Positions 36,161 to 47,552 of a stretch of DNA of 64,000 nucleotides are shown here, in pieces. Below the pieces are notes generated by a model. That model was not told where the DNA came from. It searched no databases and saw only the letters and a program-made list of their open reading frames with translations. This stretch comes from Thalassia testudinum (taxonomy: Eukaryota; Streptophyta; Magnoliopsida; Alismatales; Hydrocharitaceae): the NCBI GenBank assembly GCA_037157565.1, contig JAZHRO010000073.1, forward strand, positions 90,126,001 to 90,190,000, in the 5' to 3' direction. The stretch's first letter is position 1. Every line of letters starts with the position of its first letter. The translations under genes were made by a program, and so were the position numbers.

Positions 36161-37569
36161 TACCCCCATGCCTATCTTTTGCCAGTCCCTAGCAAAATCA
36201 AACTACATGCTACGTATAAAATCAAAATTAGGATTAGATCGCTTAGGCCTAAGTCGTTTATTAACAATAGAAAATTTCAACTAACATCCTAAACAATGAA
36301 AACTCAATAATACCCAGGTGTCTTCCAGAATGCAGACCGCCTAAGTCCTCGCCTTATTTGAAAAGGAAAGATGCATTTCTTTTTTCTTTGCTTATTTTTT
36401 TGGACTTTTAGAGTTTGAGAGTGTCGAGATAACTTTTTACAGCTACTCGACCTGCCCAAGACTCGAAAAGCACTCTAAGTGCTAAGCATCTAGTGAAAAG
36501 AGTGAAAGATTCACTAGGCGGCCTTTAAAATGGACTTCAGTTTTCTACGACCCAAGGTGAACTTGCCTAGAGGTTTATCTTTTCAAACAATAGCTTTCTC
36601 CCTACTTCTTTTATTTATGGCGTCAGCACAAGGGAAAACCCAGTGTATATCTCCCCGATTTATTCTTCTTCCCTGCTTCTTCCCTAAGTATTTTGGAAAT
36701 TATTGTGCATTTTTGCAAGATGGGCTCTGGACAACTGGCCAATGGGATGTTACCCATGACAACTTGCCAGCCATACTCATGCGGTGAAGTGTGGTTTTAT
36801 TTGCTTTTTTTCTCCTTTTTCTATTTGTTTCTTTTTCTTTTTCTCTTTTGTTTTTTTTTTAAGTAGGTGGCTTCCCTGCTCTAAGATTTACCTAAGGGAA
36901 GTACAACGAAAATGGTTTTGTGGCTAGGCTCTGGATAGCCGACCGATGAGCTGTTACCACCGACAACTTGCCTGCCATACAACCCTACATAGTTCATTAG
37001 CTACCCAATTTTCAAAGAAATCATCAAAAAGTGAGTCAGTGCAAAAAGTGTGTAGATGCTTAGGCTTAAAGTCCCCACAAATCAGAGGGTGTGTTGATAA
37101 GTCTTATACTTATCACCCCAATTTATTGACCAAATTAAAATAAGATTGACATAGCGAGGACTCGAGACTAAATCCACATTCAAGTGGACACCCAGGCTAA
37201 TTAACCCCGAAGGCCCGAAGAGTCTAAGTGTTCAGGTCCTATCGTATCATTTCCTACAGTTAATAAGTTCCAAATGCCTAAGTTCTCTTCTCCTAATTCT
37301 TCTTTTTTTTTAATCTTTTTGAATTTTCAATTTCTTTTTAAAGAAACTAAAAGAAACTATACAGAGTTAACAAAATGATTTCAAGATAAAGTATCCACCA
37401 GAAGAATGTGGGGGACACTTACAAAGTACTCTACCTGCACTTTACTTCGATCTACTACACTTCGATCTCCATGCTAGGGTACCTGCAAGACAGTAGATCA
37501 AAGATAAGCAGGGTTAGTGCTATGTAAATGCAAATAAGCATAGAAAACAATAAAGTCAATTCCGTTGCC
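36161..37569 (-). other. Internal region A: deletion derivative without an ORF
   Basis: The minus-strand polypurine tract (36161-36176) and adjoining hairpin (36177-36197) are intact. The spacer carries the duplicated motif (about 36721-36783 and 36921-36980). Near 37398 the spacer joins directly to leader sequence like that of C (50155-50317), so the ORF and most of the leader are deleted. Confidence 0.8.
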
Positions 37570-37587
37570 TCCCCGGCAATGGCGCCA
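37570..37587 (-). promoter_or_regulatory. Primer-binding site of element A (tRNA-Asp type)
   Basis: The minus strand reads TGGCGCCATTGCCGGGGA. It differs at one position from the complement of the tRNA-Asp 3' end and lies three bases from LTR3. Confidence 0.93.
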
Positions 37588-37590
37588 AAA

Positions 37591-38994
37591 TGATCGCACG
37601 TGGTTTGCGTGTTTGAAATGGGGGTTACGAGTAACCCATCGTCATAGTTGCAAAACTCATGATCAAATATAATTTATACTGAAACTCCAAGGGAGTCCCA
37701 AGTCGAACACAAGGAGGTGATGTTTACTTTGAATGAAAATCGTGCTTCCATTTGTTTCTTTTTGGTGTTTTAGGGTTTTGTTATTTTTTTATTTTTTAAA
37801 TAAAATGACAAGCAATCACAAGAGAGAGATAGAATCGAATATGACATATTGCATGAATGTCAATTACAATAATCTAGAAATCATAAAAAAGATGGGGAGG
37901 TGAGAAGCAATCTCTCGAATTGGTTGTTCGGCGAGATGATGGCACCTGGTGGAAGCTCAGACAAAGGAGTTCGGAAGCAAGACAATGGAGGTGAGAAGCA
38001 GGAGGATGTCGGGTAGAGGAAAGCTTCAGTGTAGCTCCAGAATGGATGTGAGAAGGCGAAGATGATCTGATACTAGAATGGAGGTGGGCGGACGGCTCCA
38101 AGGAAACCTATGAATGGGGATTGGAGGAGTATTTGGTGGGCAGAGTTTCGTTACACTAGTTGGCACCTTGGGAGCTTGACAGCAAGCTCCAACAGAGCAT
38201 TGGTAGGCTTGCTAGAGCTTCGGAGTAGGTGGGAGAAGAGTAGGTAGAAGTGAAGAAAAATGGGAGGGGTAGGGTTCATTTTATAGTTGAGGAAAGAATC
38301 AAATTCGTATACAGGACATTTAGTGATAGTCATAAACGTCGCTGAAGACAGCCCACGTGCCCACCCACCACTACACTAGTGTGCGCTCCGTGTGCCCGTG
38401 TCGTGCGCCTCAGCACGTGCACCCGCGTGTGCTGCCGCTCTACATGCGTGCCTACATACGCCCGCACGCACCCACGCTGCTGTGCACGTGCTGTGGTGCG
38501 TGCATGCGCAGGGGCGGCCTGGGTTGCACCATGTGGCACGATCTGGGCCGTCCATCTTCTTTCTATTGTAGGGGCTGCTACAGAAGTCGGATTGAGTCGA
38601 TTTTCACATTGTTGGGCTGCGATCGTCGACCTGAATCCATCTGCACAGTCTGATTTGTCGTTTAAAGCTCCAAATTACGTCACCTAGTCCCTTAGCCTTT
38701 GATCTTCCTCAAACTGCATATGGTGCTACGGGACTCCGATCAAGGTGATTTGGAGGTGTTGGACTCCGATCGTCGTCCTAATTAGATCCGTACAGTCAGA
38801 TCGTCAATCTGAGGCTCCGATGTAAATATCCTTCTCTCCTTACCGCAAAAAGGACACAATTAACCTGAATTATATACAACTACTCTAGATGTAGAATGAT
38901 GCATGCTATGCAATATTTATAATATGAAATGCAAATATAAGCCTAGGAACATGCTTGAATAGGCATTTTAACCTAGATTGATGTGTCTACATCA
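37591..38994 (-). repeat. LTR3 of the array
   Basis: This 1404-bp LTR begins TGATCGCACG and ends GTCTACATCA. TATA-like ATTTTATA (plus-strand reading) lies at 38278-38285. Duplicated blocks are at about 38622-38672 and 38768-38820. Confidence 0.92.
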
Positions 38995-39712
38995 TGTATG
39001 AACTCCAAGAGAGTGATGATTAAGCGATTGATCATGTGAGAGAGATAGAAGGGTTGACCTACTCTTATGCAGAAAGGTGTGGTGTTGTTGGGCTTTTGGG
39101 GTGGTGGTGGTGATGTTTGATGGTAGTGATGAGGTGGGTGAGGGGGCACAACAGTGCTCTCATGGTTGAGGCCAAGACGTTTTGACTTATAACAAAAAAA
39201 AAGGTGATTGTCGATGTAAAAATATAAGATCACTGACATGTTAAGGATACTAACAACAATCTATCTAAATGCCACTATAATCCCACAGTCAGTATATGTA
39301 CCATTTTTTGTAGTGTATTGAATACATGGTAGGCATAAAATATGAAAGTGAATATTCAGCTTTTCAAATTTAAGGAAAAAAAATGTCCAAATCTAGTAAA
39401 ATGTGACTTCTGGAACAACATATGAAAAGTGAAGATTTTAATAAGGAACCTAAAATAATTACACTGGGCACGTTAAACACAGATGATTTTAAATATGGTA
39501 AAAAAGAATGGACATCTTTGAGAGGAAAAACATCCATGCAAAGCCAACAACAAAAACAAAAATACATCACAATAAGGAGACCATGGACCTAAGCTCCCTG
39601 CAAGATGCATCAAAAGTGATAATGGTGGATGCACATAGTTATCTCAAAACAAAGGAAACATGGCATTGCAAGTAGAAACCAAGGTAAAGGATTTGCTCTA
39701 TTCTATATAATA
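38995..39712. other. Unassigned sequence with a possible CACTA-type terminus
   Basis: No gene is visible. At 39303-39315 the sequence ends in TTTTTTGTAGTG, the inverse of CACTACAAAAAA, which could be the right end of an older CACTA element. No matching left end is seen in the window. Confidence 0.35.
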
Positions 39713-39739
39713 CACTAGTAGAAAAAGTACTGTTTGCGA

Positions 39740-40240
39740 TGGATATTTTTGACCATTAAAGTAACAGTCGGCAATAATGTTATTCTCGACCATTTTAATA
39801 TGGACGGTTGCCAAAAGTCTAGTCATTAACTTTGCCATCTGGAAAATAGTCGAGGAGGTTGAGACCATTCTCGACCATTATAACCGGTCGAGACGAAAAA
39901 TTTACTCGACCATTGTTATGTCAACAGTTGAGGATAAAGAAATCCTCGACTGTGTAATATACAACGGTCGAGAAAGTGAAGTAAAATTAAGATGTCTAGT
40001 TAACACCATTGTCGACCGTTATCAACGGTCAACAATAATAATATAGTTGATTGTTTCCATATTAATGGTTGACGATAATCTTTTCATAACCTGCCAACTC
40101 AGGTGGGCAAATTTTCAAAGTCTATCGTCGGTCGTTCGACCTTAACGGTCAGACACTGAGTTATTCCCAACTGTTATTAATAGTCAGTAATAAGAGTATT
40201 ATCGACCATTTATTAGAAACGGTCGAGAATGATGAGTTAA
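39740..40240. repeat. CACTA subterminal repeat array
   Basis: CGACCATT/CGACCGTT and its inverse AACGGTCG recur about every 30-70 bp, often as pairs around a short spacer, for example 39881-39901, 40013-40028 and 40203-40229. In known CACTA elements such subterminal motifs bind the transposon-encoded protein. Confidence 0.8.
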
Positions 40241-41147
40241 ATCCCTGGACCAGACCCGACTGTCTCCCCCTTCATCCTAAATCTGAAGCAGCTCCTCCTT
40301 CACCACATGTTGTAAAGCACCTATGCAATCACATGTTGCACGGCAAGAGGTCTTGATGAGCTAGAGAGTCAGATTGGTTAGCTAGTTAGATTCCACAAGG
40401 CTACCTAGTCTTGGTGAGCTTCTTCCTTGAAGCTTTCTTAACATGATAGGATGTGATGTGAGATTGGGCTAGAGAGTTGCTTAGTGAGAAAGACCATGAG
40501 GCCACTAACCTTAGACCTAGAGCAGTACCTTGCAGACCTAGGTTGGTTGAGGGACTTGGTAGGTCCATGAGTTGCACTTTGGATGTATTAAAGATATATT
40601 AATGAAGTATACCTTTAAATATCAATAGGATATTTAAGATTGCTATTTTAGTTTGAAAGTACCTTTGTCAAGAAAATCTAAAGGGTAAATGACTGGCTCT
40701 TCTTCTATGTCCTCTTAGTTTCATTCAACTGCCCTATATGTCCTATTTTCATTCAATTGTATATATGAGTATTTTGTCATAGGAAAAATTGATGTCCTTA
40801 TGCTTCATAGTGATGGATGTTCACGAATTACTATATAGGAAGAGAAATATTCCTTTGCAAAGGAGATAACCTAAACACCTTTTTAAGTTGCATTTTTTCC
40901 AAATTTTTATTATGAAATTTTTATTACAAGTTTGTAGATACACACACTTGCACAAATTTAGATGCACTTGATGACAAACAATAGGAATTCTAACCCTTAG
41001 GTAGCAGGTTGTGGGAGGGATATATAATTGTGTCAAAATACTAACTCGTCGAGACTTATGATCATGTTATATGAAAATACAGAGTGTGTGTATACCTCAC
41101 TTACATGCACAATGCGTTGTCTTTATAACATGCCATAAGTGTCGTCG

Positions 41148-41195
41148 CCCTTTGTTCAGAGAAGTTCTAAACAAAGGACTTCTCTGAACAAAGGG
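41148..41195. repeat. Perfect 18-bp inverted repeat
   Basis: The arms CCCTTTGTTCAGAGAAGT and ACTTCTCTGAACAAAGGG surround a 12-nt loop. It lies immediately left of the fold-back element at 41199. Confidence 0.85.
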
Positions 41196-41198
41196 GGG

Positions 41199-41461
41199 TC
41201 CTTGAAGATTTGATCACAACTTAAGGTTACTTCTTGCATGTAGCTAGTGTTTGGAGAAATTTTAGTCGCATTTTCTCATTCTTCTCTGGTATAACAACTA
41301 ATCTTAGCTCCATTTGCAAAGCGCCCTTTAGTGGGGGCTTTTAGGGATGTAGTTAAGGTTAATCTTAGGCTTATACTAGAGAAGGGGGGAGAAATTATGC
41401 CGAAATTTCTCCAAACACTGGTTGCATGTAAGAAGTAATGTTGTGATCAAATCTTCAAGGA
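41199..41461. repeat. Fold-back (MITE-like) element
   Basis: Arms of about 60 bp (41199-41264 and 41400-41461) are inverted copies with a few mismatches, beginning TCCTTGAAGATTTGATCAC. No target duplication could be fixed, so the class is unknown. Confidence 0.65.
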
Positions 41462-41856
41462 TGGGCTATCAAGTGAAAATCTTCTTAAAATACACATTTC
41501 TTCCTTATTCGAGTCTAACTTATGAGTGATCTTAAAATACACATTTTTACCTTATTCAAGTTCAACTTATGAGTGGTTGCCTTTTACATTTAGGTTAATT
41601 ATCATGGATAAGTCATAGATCAGTATGCGGAATTCAAATTACCATGGATACAAGAGTTGAGTGATTTCGTTTCTGGAGTGGGCATTTTATGATGATAGGA
41701 AGACATTTAGATGAGGTGAATTACTTAAATTGATTTTATGCCCATGTAGACACTGTTTGAATGGGTTTTTCTATGACTGGGATACAGTTTTGAAGCATGT
41801 GATATGTAATGGTTGGTGGTAACATTACATAAATTGGATAGCTCATTGGTGAGCAA

Positions 41857-43976
41857 ATGAGGGAAGTTAGAAATGAGAGAATTGAAGCCTTTGAAGGAAG
41901 TGATGATAATCAAGGAGATGAATTTGATGAAATGTTACATAATATGAGAGTAGCAGACCATAAGGATGTAGATGACGATGAGACATTACGAGATTGTAAT
42001 GAGTTGTACGATGCAGTCAAGGCAGCAGAGGATCCTATTGCTCCTGTAATAATATCAATGTCAAAGTTGTCATTCCTTTTGAAATTATTTCAGATGAAAG
42101 TGATGAACAGAGCCACAACGAAATTAACATCTGGGGTTCTAAAATTTATTAGAGATCTGCTGAATAATCTTGCTGGGTATCCTAAGTCATGGTATGATGT
42201 GAAGAAGCAGATACGTGGGCTTAGACAGAAATGTGAGAAGATTGATGCCTGTCATAATGACTGTGTCCTATACAGAAATGCGTACTCAGGGTTGACTAAC
42301 TATCCTAAATGTGGTGAGGAGAGATTTAAGGTAGGTAAGTCAGCAAACACCAATGGGAAGAAACAGTGAAGGTTCTCCATTATTTTCCACTGATCCCCAG
42401 GCTACAACACCTATTCATTTCCAGTAAAACAACAGAACTGATGTTGTGGCATTAGGGTAATAAATCGAAAGATGAACGCATCCATCATCCAATAGATTTT
42501 GATGAGTGGAGCAGATTTAGCTAGAATCACTCATTATTCATAGAGGAGGCACGAAATGTGAGACAAGGTCTTACAAGTGATGGATTCAACATATTCAAGA
42601 GCATGTATCCATCATATTCCATATGGCCGGTGGTCATGGTAACTTACAACTTACCCCCATAGCTATGTATGCGATATGCATTCATGATGTTGACACTCCT
42701 TATCCCAGGACCGAAGCAACCAAGAAATGCAATAGATGTTTATCTCTAGCCATTGATTGATGAATTGAAAGTCTTGTGGTACAATGGTGTTTAAACATAT
42801 GATGCACAAAAGAAATGATTCTTCCAATTGCACGTAGCATTACTATGGACAATCAATGACTTTCCAACATATGCACATTTATCAGGATGGAATACGAAGG
42901 GGAAGTTCACCTATCCAATCTATATGGATAATACTCATCACCTGAGATTGCCTGAAAGCAAGAAGTTCTATTACTTAGGATACCATAGGTTTTTGCCCAT
43001 TGAACATAGATGGCAAACGTCACAATTCAAGGATAGATTTGACGGTAAAGTATGTCGATATTCATCGAGGAATTCAAAGAATAAACTCAGTACATGTTCT
43101 ATTAGGCTATCAAGGATGAAAATCATGGAGACATTGCAACAGCTCAGAGAAATATGTTTGGGCCATCTTTTCAAGACTGACTTAGCTTTCTTGCCATATA
43201 TAGGGTTTAGGAAGAAAAACATATTTTTTATGGAGCTTCCATATTGGAAGGATTTGACAGTGCGACACAATTTAGATGTTATGCATATCGAGAAGAATGT
43301 AATGGACAACATTCTTGATGTATTAAACCTAACAGATAACTCGAAGGATACAATTAAAACAAGGAATGAAATGAAAATTTTGGGTATTCTCCCTGAGTTA
43401 CACATTGAAGGAGGGTCTCACATCCAGAACCTATATACAATTTTACTGGAGAGTAGAGGTGAAGGATTTTTTCGTTCCTTAAAGACATTCAGGTTCCAGA
43501 TGGGTATTCATCGTAACTTTCATGTTGCCTAAATGAAGCGCAAGAGAAGATTACTGGGTTCAAAAGTCATGATTCTCATGTGTACATGCAAATCTTATTC
43601 CTACTAGCGATACGTGGAGTGATGCCTAAACAGGTAGTCGATTATTTCACGAAGATGAGCTGATATTTTAAAGTCATTTGTTGAAAGACATTAGATCTAG
43701 AATTGCTAGACTATTAGGATAAACAAATTGTGATCATACTTTGTAAAATGAAGTAGATATTCCTGCCTGCATTCTTCAACATGATGGTTCATGTCACGCT
43801 TCATCATTCGAATGAAGCGAGAATTGCTGGACCTGTGCAGTACAGTTGGATGTATCCAATTGAACGATATTTGAAGAAACTGAAAGATTATGTCATGAAT
43901 AAGGCTAAGCAGAAGGGTCAATCATTGAAGGCTATCTTGTAGAAGAATGTATTAACTTCTGTGCCATGTGAAAGAG
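41857..43976 (+). pseudogene. TNP2-type CACTA transposase (decayed, interrupted)
   Basis: It would cut and move CACTA elements. The N-terminal part (41857-42369) has YPKSWYDVKKQIRGL, KIDACHNDCVLYRN and CGEERFK, typical of the TNP2 N-terminus. The core follows in other frames: a LIPGPKQP-like block near 42700, LLWTINDFPTYAHLSGW near 42850, PYWKDLTVRHNLDVMHIEKN near 43240, and a C-terminal block with AGPVQYSWMYPIERYLK (DUF4218-like) near 43830. Several stops and frame changes are present, and the gene is cut at 43977 by LTR H. Confidence 0.92.
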
Positions 43977-44246
43977 TGATCTTCGTTTTCGATAAAATTT
44001 GTAACATAAAATGTTGCGTCATTGTAGTATGTCACGTGGTGGAAAATTGCTTTTCAAAAATATTTACTAATTCAAAACTAACCACGAAGAGTTAGGTCGT
44101 CTCCATAGGGAGGAATTAGCCTATTATACTCGCAAATGCTTCCATGCTAGATCTTGTTGCAAGAAGTCTAATTAGTAAAGTTATTCTTTTTCCATTTAAT
44201 CAGAAGTATTTTTCTTATAGAAGAGATAGTTAATGGATATGTCATG
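43977..44246 (-). repeat. LTR H, left fragment, inserted in the transposase gene
   Basis: It begins TGATCTTCGTTTTCGAT and aligns with the start of the element E LTR, with shared TTGTAGTAT, GTGGTGGAAAA, AACCAC and GTCGT...CC.AGGGAGG segments. Element C interrupts it at 44246; TCATG at 44242-44246 is the target duplication of C. Confidence 0.7.
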
Positions 44247-46000
44247 TGGTCGTGTCGTGTTTCGCGTGTTTAGAAATCAAGGTTACAAGTAACCTGTCGT
44301 CATAGTTGCAAAACACGTAGATTAAATAAAATTTATACCGAAACTCTATGGGAGTCCCAGGTCAAACATAGGGAGGCGACGTTTACTTTATTGAAAATCA
44401 TGCTTCATTTCATTTCTTTTTGGTATTTTATGGTTTTGATATTTTTTTGTATTTTTGAAATAAAGGAAATCAAGCAAACGTATCACAAGATAGAGATGAA
44501 ACAAATATGATATATATGTCAATCCAATGTCAATTACAATGAACTATAAAAGCATAAAAAGCGAGGGGGGTGAGAGGAAATCTCCCGAATCGGCTGTTCG
44601 ATGAGATGACGGCGCTTGGTGGAAGCTCGGACGAAGGAGGTGAGGAGTGGGACGACGGAGGTGAGATGCTAGAGGACGTCGGGTTGAGGAAAGCTTTGGC
44701 ATGGCTCCGAAATGGAGGTGAGAAGACAGAGGTGATCTGCTACTGGAATGGAGGTGGGAGGACAACTCCAAAGTGACCTATGAAGGGAGATAGGAAGTTG
44801 GAGGAGTATTTGGTGGGACAGTGGTTCACTACATTAATAGGCACCTTGGGAGCTTGAGAGCAAGCTCTAATGGAGCGTTGGTAGGCTTGCTAGAGCTTGG
44901 GAGTAGGTAGGAGTAGAGTAGGAAGAGATGGCTTGCAAGGGAGCAGGTGAAGGTCCTTTTATAGTGGTGGAGAAGAGGCTAAAAATGGATAAAGGACCTC
45001 TAGCAACCTCCAGACCGTCGCTGGAAACGTTGCTGTAGACAACTCACCTCCAACCACGCCCATAGCTGGCTCTGTTGGCTTGCAATGAAATAGCGACGGC
45101 TGTAAGCGTTGCTGTAGGTCAGTCCAGCTGTCACTGAAAGCTAGTGCCAACCATCCTTGCGCCCACGTCGCCTGCCTCGCTCATCACCCGTGCTGACCGC
45201 GCGCGCCCAACTGTGCGGGCGTGTGCTGTGCGCTGGCCTGCGCGCTTGCAATGCGCTGGCCTGCGCGTGCGTGCGTGCGCTGTCGCTGCGCTGTGCTCCA
45301 AGTGCCCGCCCAATTGCGAATTGGAGGGGCTGAGGGGGAATTGAACCCGCGCCCCTCCTTTGCAAACTGCTTCGTCAACTAGTGCGTCGCGTCGCCCTTT
45401 GTGTCGCGAGGAAGAAATCTGTGCAGATGCTTCCCAGCTGTTGGATCTTGATCCAATAGCTAGGATTAACGGTGTAGATGATGAGGGAGAGTGGGCGGTG
45501 GCTTCTGGCCGGGTTTGGGTAGCCTAGATGGCGCCACGTGGTGCCATCTGGGTCGTCCGTCTTCTTCTTCTTGTAGAGGGTGCCACGGTGCTCAGATCGG
45601 GATGATTCCTGCGATGCCGGACTGCGATCGTCTCTCCGGATCCATCCGTATGGTTAGATTTTCCATCCGAAACCTGTATGGATGTCGAATTGCCCCCTGG
45701 ACATTGATCTTCCTCGGGCTTAATGTGATGCTACAGGACTCCGATTTGGACGATTTCAGAGGCGTTAATCTCTGATCATCATCCCGATCAAATCCGTATG
45801 GTCTGATCATCCATCCGAGGCCCTAAGATAAATCCTCTTTTCTCCTACCCATAAAAAGGGCCTAATTAACTGAAAATATAAACAACTACTCTAAATGCAG
45901 AATGATGTATACTATGCGATATTTATATCATGATATGCAGTGCTAAGCCTAGGAACTATCACAAATAAGCATTTTACGATGAATTTATATGTGTTTATCA
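44247..46000 (-). repeat. Element C 3' LTR
   Basis: This 1754-bp LTR has a minus-strand TATA box at 44956-44963, a tRNA-like segment (about 45321-45393), a GATC palindrome (45436-45461), an ACGTGGTGCCAT block near 45535, and duplicated blocks at about 45624-45672 and 45773-45822. Its GC-rich part (45150-45400) gives spurious open frames. Confidence 0.94.
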
Positions 46001-47552
46001 TACCCCAAGCTTATCTTTTGCTAGTCCCTAGCAAAATTAAACAACATGCTATGTATAAAATCAAAATTAGGATTAGATCGCTTAGGCCTAAGTCATTTAC
46101 TAACAATAGAGACCCAATGGTACCCGGGTGTCTGCCAGAATGCAGACCGCCCAAGTTCTCGCCTTGTTTGAGAAGGGAAGAAATATATATTTTTTTATTT
46201 TTCTTCTTTTCTAATTTTTTTGTATAGAGTTTGAGAGTTCTGGGATAACTTTTTACGGCTACCCGACCTGCCCAAGACTCGAAGAGGACTCTAAGTGCTA
46301 AGCATCTTTGTGAAAAAGTGATAGGCTCAAAAAACGACCGTTAAGACGGACTTCGGGTTTCTACGACCCTAGGTGACCTTGCCTAAAGGTTTATCTTTAC
46401 GATCGGTAGCTTTCTCCCTACTTCTTTTATTTATGAGGTCAACACAAGGGTGAGTCCAATGTATATCTCCCCAGTTTATTCTATTTCCCCACTTCTTCCC
46501 TAAGTGTTTTGGGAATTATTGTGCATTTATTTTTTTGTGAGCTAGGTTCTGGACAATCGGCCGATGAGCTGTTACCACTGACAACTTGGCAGCTATACTC
46601 ATGCGGTGAAGTGTGGTTTTATTTGCTTTTTTTTTCTCGTTTTCTTTTTCATTTTTTTCTTCTTTTTTTTTTTTTTTATAAGTAGGTGGCTTCCCTGATC
46701 TAAGATTTACCTAAAGGCAGTACAACGAAAATGGTCTTGTGGCTGGGCTCTGGACAACCGACCGATGAGCTGTTACCACCGACAACTTGCCAGCCAAACC
46801 ACCCAAGTGGGTCCATTAGCTACCCAATTTCCGTAAAAACCGTCGAAAAGTGAGTCAGTGCAAAATAATGTGTGTAGATGCTTAGACTTAAAGTCCCCCC
46901 AAATCAGAGGGCAGGTTGATAAGTCGCATACTTATCATCCCAAATTATTTACCAAAATAAAAAAAATTTTAATTAGCGAGGACTCGAGATTAAATCCACA
47001 TTGGAGTGGACACTCGGGCTAATTAAACTCGAAGACCTGAAGAGTCTAAGTGTTTAGGTCCTCTCGTATCATTTCCTAAAGTTAATAACTTCCAAATGCC
47101 TAAGTTCCCTTTTCCTAATTTCTTTCTTTTTTTACTTTTTTTCAAATTTTCAATTTTTTTTATTTTATAAGAAACTAAAAGAAATTCTACGGAGTTAACA
47201 TAATGATTTCAGGAATTGATTATCAACCCCCCCATGCCTAAATGATGCAATATCCTCATTGTAAAAATAAAGACATGAAATGGGCAGAGTAAACAGAACA
47301 TCACCTGAGTGTCGTGAAAATTCAATCAGCTCTGCAGAGAGAAGAGTGTATACACACGTGCTAAGTTTAATGCCTTCAGCTAGGCATAACATACAAACAA
47401 AGAAGAAATTGAGAATTCACAAGTGTGGGTCAGAATCAAAATAAAAATATTGATCCAAAAACCCGTCTGCAGAAGATGTCTACAGACGTGGACGAGATTA
47501 TGGTGCAGACCCATGCCCTAGGGTCGAGTGGTTCTCAAGTTCTGGATGACAA
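46001..47552 (-). other. Element C polypurine tract, hairpin and post-ORF spacer
   Basis: The tract is TACCCCAAGC (plus strand, 46001-46010). The hairpin has perfect 9-bp arms TTTTGCTAG and CTAGCAAAA (46016-46036). The spacer carries the duplicated motif (46541-46605 and 46741-46800) and pyrimidine tracts, and it is non-coding. Confidence 0.8.

Larger units (their letters stand above)
19421..38994 (-). mobile_element. Three-LTR tandem array of related non-autonomous elements (LTR1-B-LTR2-A-LTR3)
   Basis: Three LTRs of one family (about 1.38-1.40 kb) occur at 19421-30448 (split by element G), 34776-36160 and 37591-38994, all in one orientation. Internal region B is 30449-34775 and A is 36161-37590. 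LTR2 serves as the upstream LTR of B and the downstream LTR of A. Outer flanks are GGTAT (19416-19420) and TGTAT (38995-38999), four of five matching. This suggests one original insertion followed by unequal recombination between LTRs, with later deletion inside A. Confidence 0.85.
40250..41856 (+). other. CACTA internal sequence without a recognised gene
   Basis: No coding region is recognised. It includes a perfect 18-bp hairpin (41148-41195) and a fold-back repeat (41199-41461), described separately. Confidence 0.5.
39713..43976 (+). mobile_element. CACTA (En/Spm-like) DNA transposon, 5' part
   Basis: The terminal sequence CACTAGTAGAAAAAGT at 39713-39728 is a plant CACTA end. It is followed by a subterminal palindrome array and, on the same strand, a TNP2-type transposase remnant. 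The right end is not visible because LTR H interrupts it at 43977. Confidence 0.85.

Noticed and set aside
39303..39315. Right end of a second CACTA transposon
   Set aside because: Only a TTTTTTGTAGTG terminus is present; no left end or transposase could be matched, so it is not called as an element.
45321..45393. Possible functional tRNA gene
   Set aside because: A and B boxes are too close, no cloverleaf folds by eye, and no terminator run follows. Kept only as a tRNA-like segment.
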